Of a stretch of 35,392 nt of DNA, positions 26,462 through 34,587 are shown one piece after another. A program made the translations under genes and the position numbers. Position 1 is the stretch's first letter, and each line of letters begins with the position of its first letter. Below the pieces are notes generated by a model. That model was not told where the DNA came from. It ran no database searches and worked only from the letters and a program-made list of their open reading frames with translations. Source of the stretch: Gemmatimonadota bacterium (GTDB lineage Bacteria; Gemmatimonadota; Gemmatimonadetes; Palauibacterales; KS3-K002); NCBI GenBank assembly GCA_020344215.1, contig CP070815.1, forward strand, positions 837,838-873,229, read 5' to 3'.

Positions 26462-29400
26462 CTAGCGCTGGTTGGCAGTCCGGTCCTCGTACCGCGGCCG
26501 CTGCGCTCGAACCGGCGGGCTCTCCTCCAGTAGGCGCAGCGTTTCCTGGATCGCCCGCTCGAGCTGCGGGTCGACTCCGCGCGCCAGCTGCGTCGGATCC
26601 TCCGGGACCTCGATGTCGGGATCGACGCCGTGACCCTCCGCGAACCAGACACTGTCGGTACTGTACATCCGGAAGGTGGGCACCGTTACGTTGCCGCCGT
26701 CGATCAGTCGCGGGGCGCCGCTGACTCCGATGAGGCCACCCCAGGTGCGCATCCCGATTAGCGGGCCCACCCCGTACTCCCGGAAGTAGTACGGGAACGC
26801 GTCACCGCCCGAGCCGCTCCAGCCGTTGATCAGCATCACCTTGGGCCCGAAGTGCGACACCGGCGGCCACTGCCAGTCCTTCCCGGTGCGCACGGCCCAG
26901 AAGACGAGCGGTGGCCGATGCAGCAGCTCGACGAAGCGGTCGGGTATCTGGCCGCCGCTGTTGAAGCGCTCGTCGATGATCAGTCCGTCCTTGTGGAACT
27001 GGGCAGCGAACTGGCGGACCAGCTCGGTCTGCCCATCGAAGGCGGTGCTGCGCACGTAGACGTAGCCGACCCGCCCGTTCGTCGCTTCCTCCACGCGGCT
27101 CCGGTTTGCCTCGATCCAGGCGAGGTGGCGGAGCCGCGTCTCGCTGCTCAGCGTCTCCACCAACACGGTCCGCGCGCCGTCGATCGTCGGTCGACTGTTG
27201 ACCGTGAGCTCGACCGTTTCGTCGGCGAGTCCCTGGAACGCAGCCCAGGGGTCTTTGGCGGCGTCCAGCGGCACGCCATTCACCGCCAAGATGTAGTCGC
27301 CCTCGCTGACATCGACACCCGGCTGCGCTAGCGGCGAGCGAACGTCGGCGTCCCAAGGAGCGCCGCCGATGATCTCCGCTATCCGGTACGCCCCGTTCTC
27401 CAGCGACCAGTCCACACCCAGCAGTCCGACGCCGCGCTGCCCGGCCGACTCGGTGTCACCGCCGCCGCGGTAGGTGTGCGAGGCGCTGAGCTCGGCGATC
27501 AGCTCACCGAGCACGAAGTTCACGTCCCAGCGGGTCACCGCGTCCTCGATCAGGCGCCCGTACTGCTCCCGCATCGCGTTCCAATCGACGCCGTGCATGT
27601 TGGGGTCGTAGAAGTAGTCGCGCTCGAACCGCCAGGCGTCGGTGAAGAGCTGCCGCCACTCGGCGCGCGGGTCGATCGTCGCCTCCAGCTCATTGGTGCG
27701 CAGCCGCTTGTCCAGCTTCTGGTCCGGCTTCACCTCAACGATGAACGTCCCCTGCTGCGTCACGAGCATCTTCTTGCCGTCCGCGGTCACCAGGAAGCCC
27801 TCCGCATCCTCGACCACCGTCTTCTCTTCACGCTCCTCCAGATCCCAGTAGACGACCGGGCTACTCCTGCCGCCCGAACCGGTCCTGGGCAGCCGCCGGT
27901 AGAGGATTTTGCCGGAGACGGCCTGCAGCCCGGTGTAGTTGCCCGCCTCCGGCGGTAGGATCACCACCCGATGCTCGAAGTCGGTCAGGTCGATCTCGAC
28001 CGGCCCGTCTTCGCCGCCTTCCTCTTCCGCTTCCTCCTCCTCTTCGTCCTCGTCTTCGACGCCCTCCTCGTCGCTACGCGGTGCCAGCGGCGATGGCACG
28101 TCCGGGCGCAGCGGGACCGCGACGATGTTGGTCGTGTTCGGGTAGATCCACGTGTTGTCGACGTCGCTGTAGGCCGGCCGGAAGGTCCGGTTCGATAGGT
28201 AGTAGAGGTACTTGCCGTCGGGGTCGAACGTCGGCTGGGCGTCTGAGTAGTAACCGGACGTCACTTGGTGAAGCCGGCCCGCTTCCGCGTCGTACATAAA
28301 GATGGCGCCGCTGCCGTTCTCCAACCCGCGCGAGTAGGTCATCCAGCGGCTGTCCGACGACCAGCTCACCCTGAAACGGTTCAGAGCACCGTGGGTCATC
28401 CACATATCGTGATCGACCTCGACGCTGCGGCGCCGCTCCAGGTCGTAGATGAAGATGGTCTTCGCCTGGTCGGCGAACGCCAGCTTCTTGCTGTCCGGCG
28501 ACCAGTACGGCCGGTAGCGGTAACCGGCGCCCATCGAGGTCAGGCGCTCCTCGGGACCCGAGCCGTCCGCCGGCCGGATCATGAGCTCGTACTCGCCCGG
28601 ACGATCACTCCAGTAGGCGATGTACTTACCGTCGGGCGACCAGGTCGGATAACGCTCCGCGATCCCACTACTCGCCGTCAGGTTGCGGATCGGGCCGTGC
28701 TCCGCCGGCACCGTGAACAGATCGCCGCGGGCCTCGAAGACCGCCCGCTTCCCCGTAGGCGAGACCCAGGCGTTGGCGATGAGCTCGGAGACGTTCTCGA
28801 TTCGCGGCTTCAGCGTCGCGAGGTCGGTCACCACGTCGATCTCCACTCCCCGGTACTCTTCGCTGGCGAGGTCCAGCAGGTAGAGCCGGCCACCCGCCTC
28901 GAAGACGATGTCTGAAGGCCCGATGGCCGGGAAGTGGATGTCGAAATCGCTGAAATCGGTGACCTGTCGGAAGGCCTCGGAATCCAGATCGTAGGCCCAG
29001 ATGTTGTGCCGCTGATTCGCGCCGCGGTCGGAGAGGAAGTAGAGCGTGCGACCGTGCCACATGGGGTGAGCGTCGTTCGCGTCGCTGACCGTGATGTTGC
29101 GTGACGAGTAATCCCGGAGGTTGAACAGCCAGATCTCCGGTGCCCAGCCGCCGCGGTATCGCTTCCAGGTACGGAAATCCCGGCTCCTCGGCATGTAGGC
29201 CAGCCAGGCACCGTCGGGGGAGACGGCCCCGAACTCACCGTAGGGGACCGGCAGCTTCTCGGGCAGGCCGCCCTGACTGGACACGCGGAAGAACTGGCTG
29301 AAGCGCTGGCGGCCGCTCTCCCTGGACGAGGCGAAAAGGATCTCCTCGCCGTCCGGGTGCCAGTCGACCACGCGGTCGCCCATCGGGTGGTGGGTGATGC

Positions 29401-29707
29401 GTACCGGCTCGCCGCCGATCACCGGGATGGTGTAGATGTCCGCGTTACCGTCGTAGTTACCGGTAAACGCGATGGTCGACCCGTCCGGCGCGAAGCGGGG
29501 AAACGACTCCTCGCCGGGTGGCGAGCTGAGACGCTCTGCTGTACCGCCGCCCTTCGGGACTACCCAGATGTCGCCGGCGTAGACGAAGGCGATGTGCGTG
29601 CCTGAGACATCCGGCTGCCGGAGCATTCGGGCGTTGATCTGCGCGTGGAGCGCCGCCGGCGCGAGCGCGACCAGCGCGATGGCGGAAAGTGACCGAAGAG
29701 TCCGCAT
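26462..29707 (-). CDS. Exported tricorn-like protease (S41 family, beta-propeller plus PDZ)
   Basis: 1081 residues. A signal peptide (LSAIALVALAPAALHAQ) directs export. Two TolB/PD40-type beta-propellers fill about residues 30-540, with repeated SPDG/SPDS and WSPD blocks. A striking acidic stretch (545-568, nearly all Asp and Glu) follows, then a helical core domain, a PDZ domain (about 755-850) and the S41 catalytic part. Catalytic candidates are Ser743-His744 (SASHTY), Ser966 in WSGSGGD and Glu1024 in AEGHG, matching the Thermoplasma tricorn arrangement. It probably degrades peptides in the periplasm. ATG 29707 has AGG six bases upstream; ATG 29719 is an alternative adding four residues. 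A TPR lipoprotein gene lies 113 bp upstream. Confidence 0.93.
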   Translation of the reverse strand: MRTLRSLSAIALVALAPAALHAQINARMLRQPDVSGTHIAFVYAGDIWVVPKGGGTAERLSSPPGEESFPRFAPDGSTIAFTGNYDGNADIYTIPVIGGEPVRITHHPMGDRVVDWHPDGEEILFASSRESGRQRFSQFFRVSSQGGLPEKLPVPYGEFGAVSPDGAWLAYMPRSRDFRTWKRYRGGWAPEIWLFNLRDYSSRNITVSDANDAHPMWHGRTLYFLSDRGANQRHNIWAYDLDSEAFRQVTDFSDFDIHFPAIGPSDIVFEAGGRLYLLDLASEEYRGVEIDVVTDLATLKPRIENVSELIANAWVSPTGKRAVFEARGDLFTVPAEHGPIRNLTASSGIAERYPTWSPDGKYIAYWSDRPGEYELMIRPADGSGPEERLTSMGAGYRYRPYWSPDSKKLAFADQAKTIFIYDLERRRSVEVDHDMWMTHGALNRFRVSWSSDSRWMTYSRGLENGSGAIFMYDAEAGRLHQVTSGYYSDAQPTFDPDGKYLYYLSNRTFRPAYSDVDNTWIYPNTTNIVAVPLRPDVPSPLAPRSDEEGVEDEDEEEEEAEEEGGEDGPVEIDLTDFEHRVVILPPEAGNYTGLQAVSGKILYRRLPRTGSGGRSSPVVYWDLEEREEKTVVEDAEGFLVTADGKKMLVTQQGTFIVEVKPDQKLDKRLRTNELEATIDPRAEWRQLFTDAWRFERDYFYDPNMHGVDWNAMREQYGRLIEDAVTRWDVNFVLGELIAELSASHTYRGGGDTESAGQRGVGLLGVDWSLENGAYRIAEIIGGAPWDADVRSPLAQPGVDVSEGDYILAVNGVPLDAAKDPWAAFQGLADETVELTVNSRPTIDGARTVLVETLSSETRLRHLAWIEANRSRVEEATNGRVGYVYVRSTAFDGQTELVRQFAAQFHKDGLIIDERFNSGGQIPDRFVELLHRPPLVFWAVRTGKDWQWPPVSHFGPKVMLINGWSGSGGDAFPYYFREYGVGPLIGMRTWGGLIGVSGAPRLIDGGNVTVPTFRMYSTDSVWFAEGHGVDPDIEVPEDPTQLARGVDPQLERAIQETLRLLEESPPVRAQRPRYEDRTANQR

Positions 29708-29820
29708 CGCTGACCTCATATGTAAGTGGTTAGTGTGGAGCTATGGATCACGTGAGCTACTCATTAGACAAACGGGCAACCCCAAAGGCTGCCTGCGGCC
29801 GAGGCGAACCGTGTGAAGGG

Positions 29821-30783
29821 TCAAGACGCCGGATCGCTGAGGCGCTCGAGGTCGGCCTCGGCGGCGATGTATCCGAAGGCGGCCCATTGGGGTCCTCGGA
29901 GCACACTACGGAAGACACGCTCCGCCTGTTCCAGGCGGCCGTTGTAGTAGTGCCAGTTGCCGATCCCGTAGCCCAGCGTGGCGTTCTCGATCCCAGCGGC
30001 CGCTTGCGCCTCTGCCAGCAGAGCTTCGGAATCGAGCTCCCCCTTGTACATGAGTAGCAGCCGGTGGTAGGTGTCGTTCTCGATGATGTCCATGCCGGCA
30101 TCGATCGGGTCGAGCAGCGCCGCCGCCGCCGCCCCGCGGTCCAGGCGTCTCAGCGTCATGTACAGCCAGTGTGACGTGGCGACGAGCATGTCCGGGTTGC
30201 CCGAGACCTTCATGCATTCGCGGTAGGCGCGCAGCGCGTTCTCAAAGTCGCCCTCGAGATAGTAGGCGAGTCCCAGGTGGTACCAGATGTTGGAGTGTAG
30301 GGTGCTGGTCGGGATATTGCGGGCGTTCGGCATGCCGTCGGGCTCGACCTCGTCCTCCGTGCCCGCGATGAGCTGCGCTGCGTGCTCGAGGTCGGCTATC
30401 GCGTCGTCGAACTCGCGCACCGAGATGTAGCGATGGCCGCGGTGACGGTACATGCGCGGGTCGTCGGGGTGTTTCGCTATCCCATCGCTGTAGATCGCTA
30501 TGGCTTCCCGGTACTCGCCTAGGTATGCCGTCCGGCGGCCGAGCCAGATGATGGCATCGGCGTCGTTTGGGTCGGCCTCGTAGTCGGCCCGCGCCTCGGC
30601 CAGCCTAGCCTCCCGGTCACCGCGCACCTCCTCCGACAGCTCCGGCGGATAGAGCGCTTCGCCGGAGAGGGACATCGCCTGGGCGCCCGGCGGAAGCTCC
30701 GGCGTTCCGGTCTGGTCCTGACCGCCCCGCTCGCCGCAGCCGGCGAAGAGAAGCATCAACAACGTCAGCGCTGCGAACCGCAT
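29821..30783 (-). CDS. TPR-containing lipoprotein
   Basis: About 320 residues. MRFAALTLLMLLFAGC is a lipoprotein signal with the lipobox cysteine at 16, followed by a low-complexity linker rich in Gly, Pro and Gln. Several tetratricopeptide-like helix pairs follow, for example ADAIIWLGRRTAYLGEYREA, MYRHRGHRYISVREFDDAI and HLGLAYYLEGDFENALRAY. Such proteins are usually assembly scaffolds on the periplasmic membrane face; no enzymatic motif is seen. The ATG at 30783 has AGG five bases upstream, better than a GTG at 30789. The gene starts 13 bp after plsC ends, so the two are probably one operon, with the tricorn-like gene next. Confidence 0.85.
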   Translation of the reverse strand: MRFAALTLLMLLFAGCGERGGQDQTGTPELPPGAQAMSLSGEALYPPELSEEVRGDREARLAEARADYEADPNDADAIIWLGRRTAYLGEYREAIAIYSDGIAKHPDDPRMYRHRGHRYISVREFDDAIADLEHAAQLIAGTEDEVEPDGMPNARNIPTSTLHSNIWYHLGLAYYLEGDFENALRAYRECMKVSGNPDMLVATSHWLYMTLRRLDRGAAAAALLDPIDAGMDIIENDTYHRLLLMYKGELDSEALLAEAQAAAGIENATLGYGIGNWHYYNGRLEQAERVFRSVLRGPQWAAFGYIAAEADLERLSDPAS

Positions 30784-30796
30784 GGCCACCTACCTC

Positions 30797-31576
30797 TTAC
30801 GTTTTGCGCCGCTTCTCGGTGCGCAGGCGGCGGATCCGCTCGTGCTGAGCCAGAATCGCCTCCATCACCTTGTCGACTAGGTCCTGCGCGGTTTCTCGGG
30901 TACGCGGCTGGCCAACGAGCTCGGAGTAGTCGATCGGCTCACCGTACTCGATGTAGACGCGCTGTCCGATCCGGGGGATTGTCCGGCCGATCGGCAAGAC
31001 GTCTTGCATGCCGTCGATCGCCACCGGTATTAGCCGCGGTTTGGTCGCCAAGGCAAGCAAGCCGGCCCCCGGCCTTCCTCTTCCCACGTCGCCGCTGCGA
31101 CTGCGCGTTCCCTCGGGGAAGAGGATGATCGTCCCCTTGGGGAGCACCTCCATCATCTTATGGAGCGCGTGCAGGTCGCGCCGTCCCGGCTTCACCGGGA
31201 TGCAACGCGTGTGTGTGGACCACCAGGCGATGAGCCGGTTCTTGAAGAAGTTCTCCCGCGCCGCCGGATGCCAGGGCACGAGATAGGGCCTGATCCACGA
31301 TTTCGGGTAGAGGGCGCCGATCCCTATCGGCATGCTGTCGATCATCGACTGGTGGTTGGAGAGCAGCAGCGTGTTCGGCTCCTCGCCCACGTTCTTTCGG
31401 CCGATCACGGTTGTCCGGTTCAGGAGGTTGAAGAAGATCCAGGCGACCGTGACGGTGATGTTGGTGACGAGGTAGCTCGTGATGTGCCAGATGATGTTGG
31501 AGAGCCAGCCGGGGCGCCCCCTGGCCTGGGCCGCCACGCGGCGGCTGAACTTCTTCACACCTAAGAAGTCTCCCAT
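30797..31576 (-). CDS. plsC: 1-acyl-sn-glycerol-3-phosphate acyltransferase (PlsC family)
   Basis: 259 residues. It should acylate lysophosphatidic acid to phosphatidic acid at the inner membrane. The catalytic NHQSMID (His75, Asp80 of the NHxxxxD motif) and the substrate-binding FPEGTRS (153-159) are intact, followed by PVAIDGM. One membrane segment is visible near residues 33-50. I chose ATG 31576 because GGAG lies six bases upstream and upstream in-frame ATGs (31603, 31621, 31645) have poor sites. The neighbouring TPR lipoprotein gene is 13 bp downstream. PlsC-like enzymes also acylate other lipids, so substrate is inferred from the family. Confidence 0.9.
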   Translation of the reverse strand: MGDFLGVKKFSRRVAAQARGRPGWLSNIIWHITSYLVTNITVTVAWIFFNLLNRTTVIGRKNVGEEPNTLLLSNHQSMIDSMPIGIGALYPKSWIRPYLVPWHPAARENFFKNRLIAWWSTHTRCIPVKPGRRDLHALHKMMEVLPKGTIILFPEGTRSRSGDVGRGRPGAGLLALATKPRLIPVAIDGMQDVLPIGRTIPRIGQRVYIEYGEPIDYSELVGQPRTRETAQDLVDKVMEAILAQHERIRRLRTEKRRKT

Positions 31577-31700
31577 GCGCAACTCCGCGGCTGGTTTGGG
31601 CATGAAGCTAAGGCGCGGCATAGACGCCCGACAAGGGAGGCGCACCGGCGTTGCGACGTCGAGCAGGCGGCGGGACCGTACCCAAAGCCCTCAACGCGGC

Positions 31701-31706
31701 TAGATT
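31701..31706 (+). promoter_or_regulatory. TAGATT, -10-like box next to the EamA start
   Basis: TAGATT ends 6 bp before the ATG at 31713, so transcription from it would begin at or very near the start codon and give a leaderless mRNA. The 16-base context is almost the same as at 21766-21781. No -35 box is seen. Confidence 0.3.
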
Positions 31707-31712
31707 GAGCGG

Positions 31713-32654
31713 ATGACCGGCCCGAGTGCTCGCGGCTTCCTGCCGCTCGGCGTGCGCTTCATACTCGCCAGCACCCTGTTCTTCAGCCTGATGAGCGTGC
31801 TGGTGAAATTGGCGGGGCAGGGGCTGCCGGTTCAGGAGATCGTCTTCGCCCGCGCCGTGGTCAGCCTCGTCCTCGGCTACTGGCTGGTGCGGCGGGCCGG
31901 GATCCCCATGTGGGGAAGCCGCCGCTGGATCCTGGTGCTGCGCGGGCTGCTGGGGTTCGCGGCGATGAGTTGCTTTTACTTCGCTCTCACCCGGCTCCCC
32001 ATCGCCGAGGCCACGGTCTTGCACTTCACCAGCCCGTTGTGGACGGCGCTGCTCGCCGCGCTGCTCCTTAGTGAACCGGTAACGCGCCGGATCCTCGCCT
32101 CGATCGCTGTGAGCTTCGCCGGCGTGCTGCTCATCACCCGTCCCGGCTTTCTTTTCGGAAGCGCCGCCGCGCGGATCGACCTCATGGGTGTCGGCGCCGC
32201 TCTGCTGGGCGCGATGCTCGCAGCCGGCGCCTACGTGACGGTGCGCGAGGCGAGCAAGACGGAGCACCCGCTCGTCATCGTCTTCTACTTCCCACTCGTG
32301 ATGATCCCGGCGACGGTTCCTTTCTGGTCAAGCTTCCAGTTGCCCCAGGGCTGGGAGTGGCTCGTCCTGTTCGGCGTGGGCGTCAGCACCCAGATCGGCC
32401 AAGTATTCCTCACCAGGGGTCTGGGCCTCGAGCCCGCCGCCCGGGCGATGACCGTCGGCTATTCGCAGATCGTGCTCGTCGCGATCTGGGGGATAATCTT
32501 CTTCGAAGAGTACCTCGATTTCTGGGGCGCCGTGGGATCGCTGCTGGTGATCGCCGGCACGCTCGCGGTGGCGCTCAGCCGCCGTACCCCGGTGCCCGGC
32601 GCCGCGCACACCGAGCGTGCCGCACGTATCCAACCGACAGGTGAGCCGGCCTGA
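31713..32654 (+). CDS. EamA-family (drug/metabolite transporter) membrane permease
   Basis: 313 residues with ten predicted membrane helices in two halves, the usual EamA duplication. Blocks such as FSLMSVLVKLAGQGLPVQEI, ALTRLPIAEATVLHFTSPLW and GWEWLVLFGVGVSTQIGQ in the second half match RhaT/EamA carriers. Members export or take up amino acids, nucleobases or other small metabolites; the substrate cannot be read from sequence. The ribosome site is poor and a -10-like TAGATT sits just upstream, so translation may be leaderless. It is divergent from plsC and convergent with the Hcp-like gene, 49 bp from stop to stop. Confidence 0.9.
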   Translation: MTGPSARGFLPLGVRFILASTLFFSLMSVLVKLAGQGLPVQEIVFARAVVSLVLGYWLVRRAGIPMWGSRRWILVLRGLLGFAAMSCFYFALTRLPIAEATVLHFTSPLWTALLAALLLSEPVTRRILASIAVSFAGVLLITRPGFLFGSAAARIDLMGVGAALLGAMLAAGAYVTVREASKTEHPLVIVFYFPLVMIPATVPFWSSFQLPQGWEWLVLFGVGVSTQIGQVFLTRGLGLEPAARAMTVGYSQIVLVAIWGIIFFEEYLDFWGAVGSLLVIAGTLAVALSRRTPVPGAAHTERAARIQPTGEPA

Positions 32655-32703
32655 AGTGCCGCGACTCACCGTGCCGCGCAACGGGCCGCACGGCCTGGCT
32701 CTT

Positions 32704-33297
32704 CTATAGCGGGCTGTTTGCCCCCACGTCCCAACCTGTCCGCGTCTCGCCTGTGCGCCCTCGCTCGCCGTACTCGTAGACGATCCACTCCACCCGGCCG
32801 AAGGTCAGGCCTATCGTTTCTGTGAGGCCGGAACCGGACGAGCCGCTCTCGCTGGTTACTGAGCTGACCCGGACGTTCGCCAGCCGCACAATGCCGGTCG
32901 GCTCCTCGGCGGAGCCGCTCGCGTAGAAGGCCAGCTCGCCGTCCCGGATGGCGCTGCCGTCGGCACATGCCAGAGCGAGCAGCGGACTCGACTTGTCGAT
33001 CGGCTTGGTGATGACGAGGTCCTGGAAGTTGGCGCGACTGCCAGCCACCATGGGAGTGCCCGGAGGCGGGCCGGGGTTGGAGAAGCCCCAGCTGAAGCTG
33101 AGGACCTCGATCCAGTTCTCGTGGCCGCTGGTTGTCGCCTCGCCTGCGATGCCTTCGAGTATCAGGTAGGCCCTGACTGTCGGGCCTGTGCTGAGGACGA
33201 GCTGGCGGTCCGCGACCTGAGTGGATATCGCTGCAGTCACGGCGAGCACGCCGATCAAGGTGGTGGTGAGAAAGGCTACCGATCGTCTGCGTGACAT
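32704..33297 (-). CDS. Hcp (T6SS tube protein)-like protein with an N-terminal signal peptide
   Basis: 197 residues. Residues 7-28 are a hydrophobic export signal or anchor (VAFLTTTLIGVLAVTAA). The rest is one Hcp1 domain: AYLILEGIAGEATTSGHENW, IEVLSFSWGF, FQDLVITKPIDKSSPLLALA, VRVSSVTSESG, ETIGLTFGRVEW and a closing GWDVG. Ordinary Hcp is cytoplasmic and leaves through the type VI machine without a signal peptide; this one should go through Sec. No other type VI gene is in the window. Its role may be structural or as an extracellular ring-forming protein. The ATG at 33297 has GGAGGAGGT upstream. The cupin gene lies 33 bp before it on the same strand. Confidence 0.88.
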   Translation of the reverse strand: MSRRRSVAFLTTTLIGVLAVTAAISTQVADRQLVLSTGPTVRAYLILEGIAGEATTSGHENWIEVLSFSWGFSNPGPPPGTPMVAGSRANFQDLVITKPIDKSSPLLALACADGSAIRDGELAFYASGSAEEPTGIVRLANVRVSSVTSESGSSGSGLTETIGLTFGRVEWIVYEYGERGRTGETRTGWDVGANSPL

Positions 33298-33330
33298 GGC
33301 TACCTCCTCCAATCGCTGCGACTGGCGCTG

Positions 33331-33693
33331 TTAGATGCGGTCCAAGTCGGCTACGGTCCGCTCGCTCTGCACGTTTCCGGTGTTGAGCGTCGACTTCGGC
33401 TCGAACAGGACGGCGTGAACTTCCTCGGGAGCGACAGGCAGGTGCTCGACGCCCCGCGGGACGATCACGAACTCGCCTTCGTTCAGCCACAAGTCCTTGT
33501 CGCGAAGTCTCATCTGGAGTCTCCCCTTCACCACGAGGAACATCTCGTCCTCCGCGTCGTGGTGATGCCAGACGAACTCGCCCTGAAACTTGACCAACTT
33601 CACGTAAGAGTCGTTGAGCTCGCCGACGATCTTCGGACTCCAGTGCTCCGTGAACAGGGAGAACTTCTGGTTTAGATTGACGACCTCAGGCAT
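33331..33693 (-). CDS. Small single-domain cupin protein
   Basis: 120 residues forming one cupin beta-barrel. Motif 1 is GEFVWHHHDAEDEMFLVVKG, with His-x-His and Glu metal ligands, and motif 2 is GEFVIVPRGVEH with the fourth ligand. It should bind one metal ion. Small cupins include isomerases, dioxygenases and sensors, so the reaction is unknown. The ATG at 33693 follows GGAGGA at good spacing. It is upstream of and co-directional with the Hcp-like gene (33 bp gap), probably one operon, and is divergent from the methyltransferase gene. Confidence 0.88.
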   Translation of the reverse strand: MPEVVNLNQKFSLFTEHWSPKIVGELNDSYVKLVKFQGEFVWHHHDAEDEMFLVVKGRLQMRLRDKDLWLNEGEFVIVPRGVEHLPVAPEEVHAVLFEPKSTLNTGNVQSERTVADLDRI

Positions 33694-33807
33694 GCGGCTT
33701 CCTCCTTGCTCGGTGCCGTCTTGACCAGGGGGTACACATGTCCACTTTGGGGTAGCACGGCAGGTTGCGCAACGCGTTCTGCAGTAGAAAGCATCGCGGC
33801 AGTCAGA

Positions 33808-34470
33808 GTGGGCTATTACTCGGAGAAGCTCTCGGGGCAACGACTCAGGCTGTGCTACGAGCTGGCACCGCCCAGGGTACGGCGCTACCTGGAGGCCGAG
33901 ATCGCTTTCGTTCTGCGATTCGTCCGGCCCTCGTGTCGCGTGCTGGAGCTGGGCTGCGGGTACGGAAGGGTGCTCGGGCGGCTGCTCGACCGAGCCGCCG
34001 CAGTGCTCGGCATCGACACCTCGCTGGACAGCCTGCAGCTGGCGCGAGCGGAGCTTGGTGGAAGGTGCCGGCTGGCTGCGATGGACGCCGTCGCTCTGGC
34101 GCTTGCCGACGGCACCTTCGATCTCGTGATCTGCGTGCAAAACGGCATCGCCGCCTTCGGCGTTGATAAACGAAGACTCATCGAGGAGGCGATCCGCGTT
34201 ACCCGGCCGGGCGGCACCGTCCTCTTTTCGAGCTACTCGGAGAAATTCTGGGACGAGCGCCTCGAGTGGTTCGGGATCCAGGCGGCGCACGGGCTCGTCG
34301 GCGAGCTCGACCTGGAGGCGACGGGCGACGGTGTGATCGTCTGCAAAGACGGGTTCCGGGCGGAGACCGTGAGCCCCGACGGTTTCCGGTCCTTGCTCAC
34401 TGGCTACACTGCGCCGCGCATCATAGAAGTCGACGGCTCCAGCCTGTTCTGCGAGGTCACCGTCTCGTGA
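33808..34470 (+). CDS. Class I SAM-dependent methyltransferase
   Basis: About 220 residues. Motif I, VLELGCGYGRVLGRL, is the SAM-binding glycine loop; the acidic residue after the second strand is in VLGIDTS; motif 'DGTFDLVICVQNG' (motif II/post II) and VTRPGGTVLFSSYSE follow. The N-terminal block YYSEKLSGQRLRLCYELAPPR and the closing SLFCEV look like a specific conserved group whose substrate I do not know. I start at GTG 33808, where the homologous block begins; the ribosome site is weak and a TTG at 33706 would add 34 unrelated residues. It is divergent from the cupin gene. No membrane segment or signal peptide is visible. Confidence 0.82.
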   Translation: MGYYSEKLSGQRLRLCYELAPPRVRRYLEAEIAFVLRFVRPSCRVLELGCGYGRVLGRLLDRAAAVLGIDTSLDSLQLARAELGGRCRLAAMDAVALALADGTFDLVICVQNGIAAFGVDKRRLIEEAIRVTRPGGTVLFSSYSEKFWDERLEWFGIQAAHGLVGELDLEATGDGVIVCKDGFRAETVSPDGFRSLLTGYTAPRIIEVDGSSLFCEVTVS

Positions 34471-34587
34471 TACCAGGGTGCGAGGCCCGGCTGGGCAGTT
34501 TGCTCCCCGCTGCGGCAGCCGCCATCTTGTAGCCGAAACCACTTCCTCGGCCCACGGCCCTGACATTGCGTGGCCGCCGGAGCTGAT

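Noticed and set aside
32669..32693. Hairpin CCGTGC/GCACGG between the EamA and Hcp-like genes
   Set aside because: Only six base pairs around a 13-base loop and no T-run; not distinguishable from chance in this GC content.
32704..33693. Type VI secretion or phage-tail-like contractile system
   Set aside because: Only the Hcp-like gene is present; no sheath, baseplate, spike or ATPase gene is in the window, and the protein has a Sec signal.
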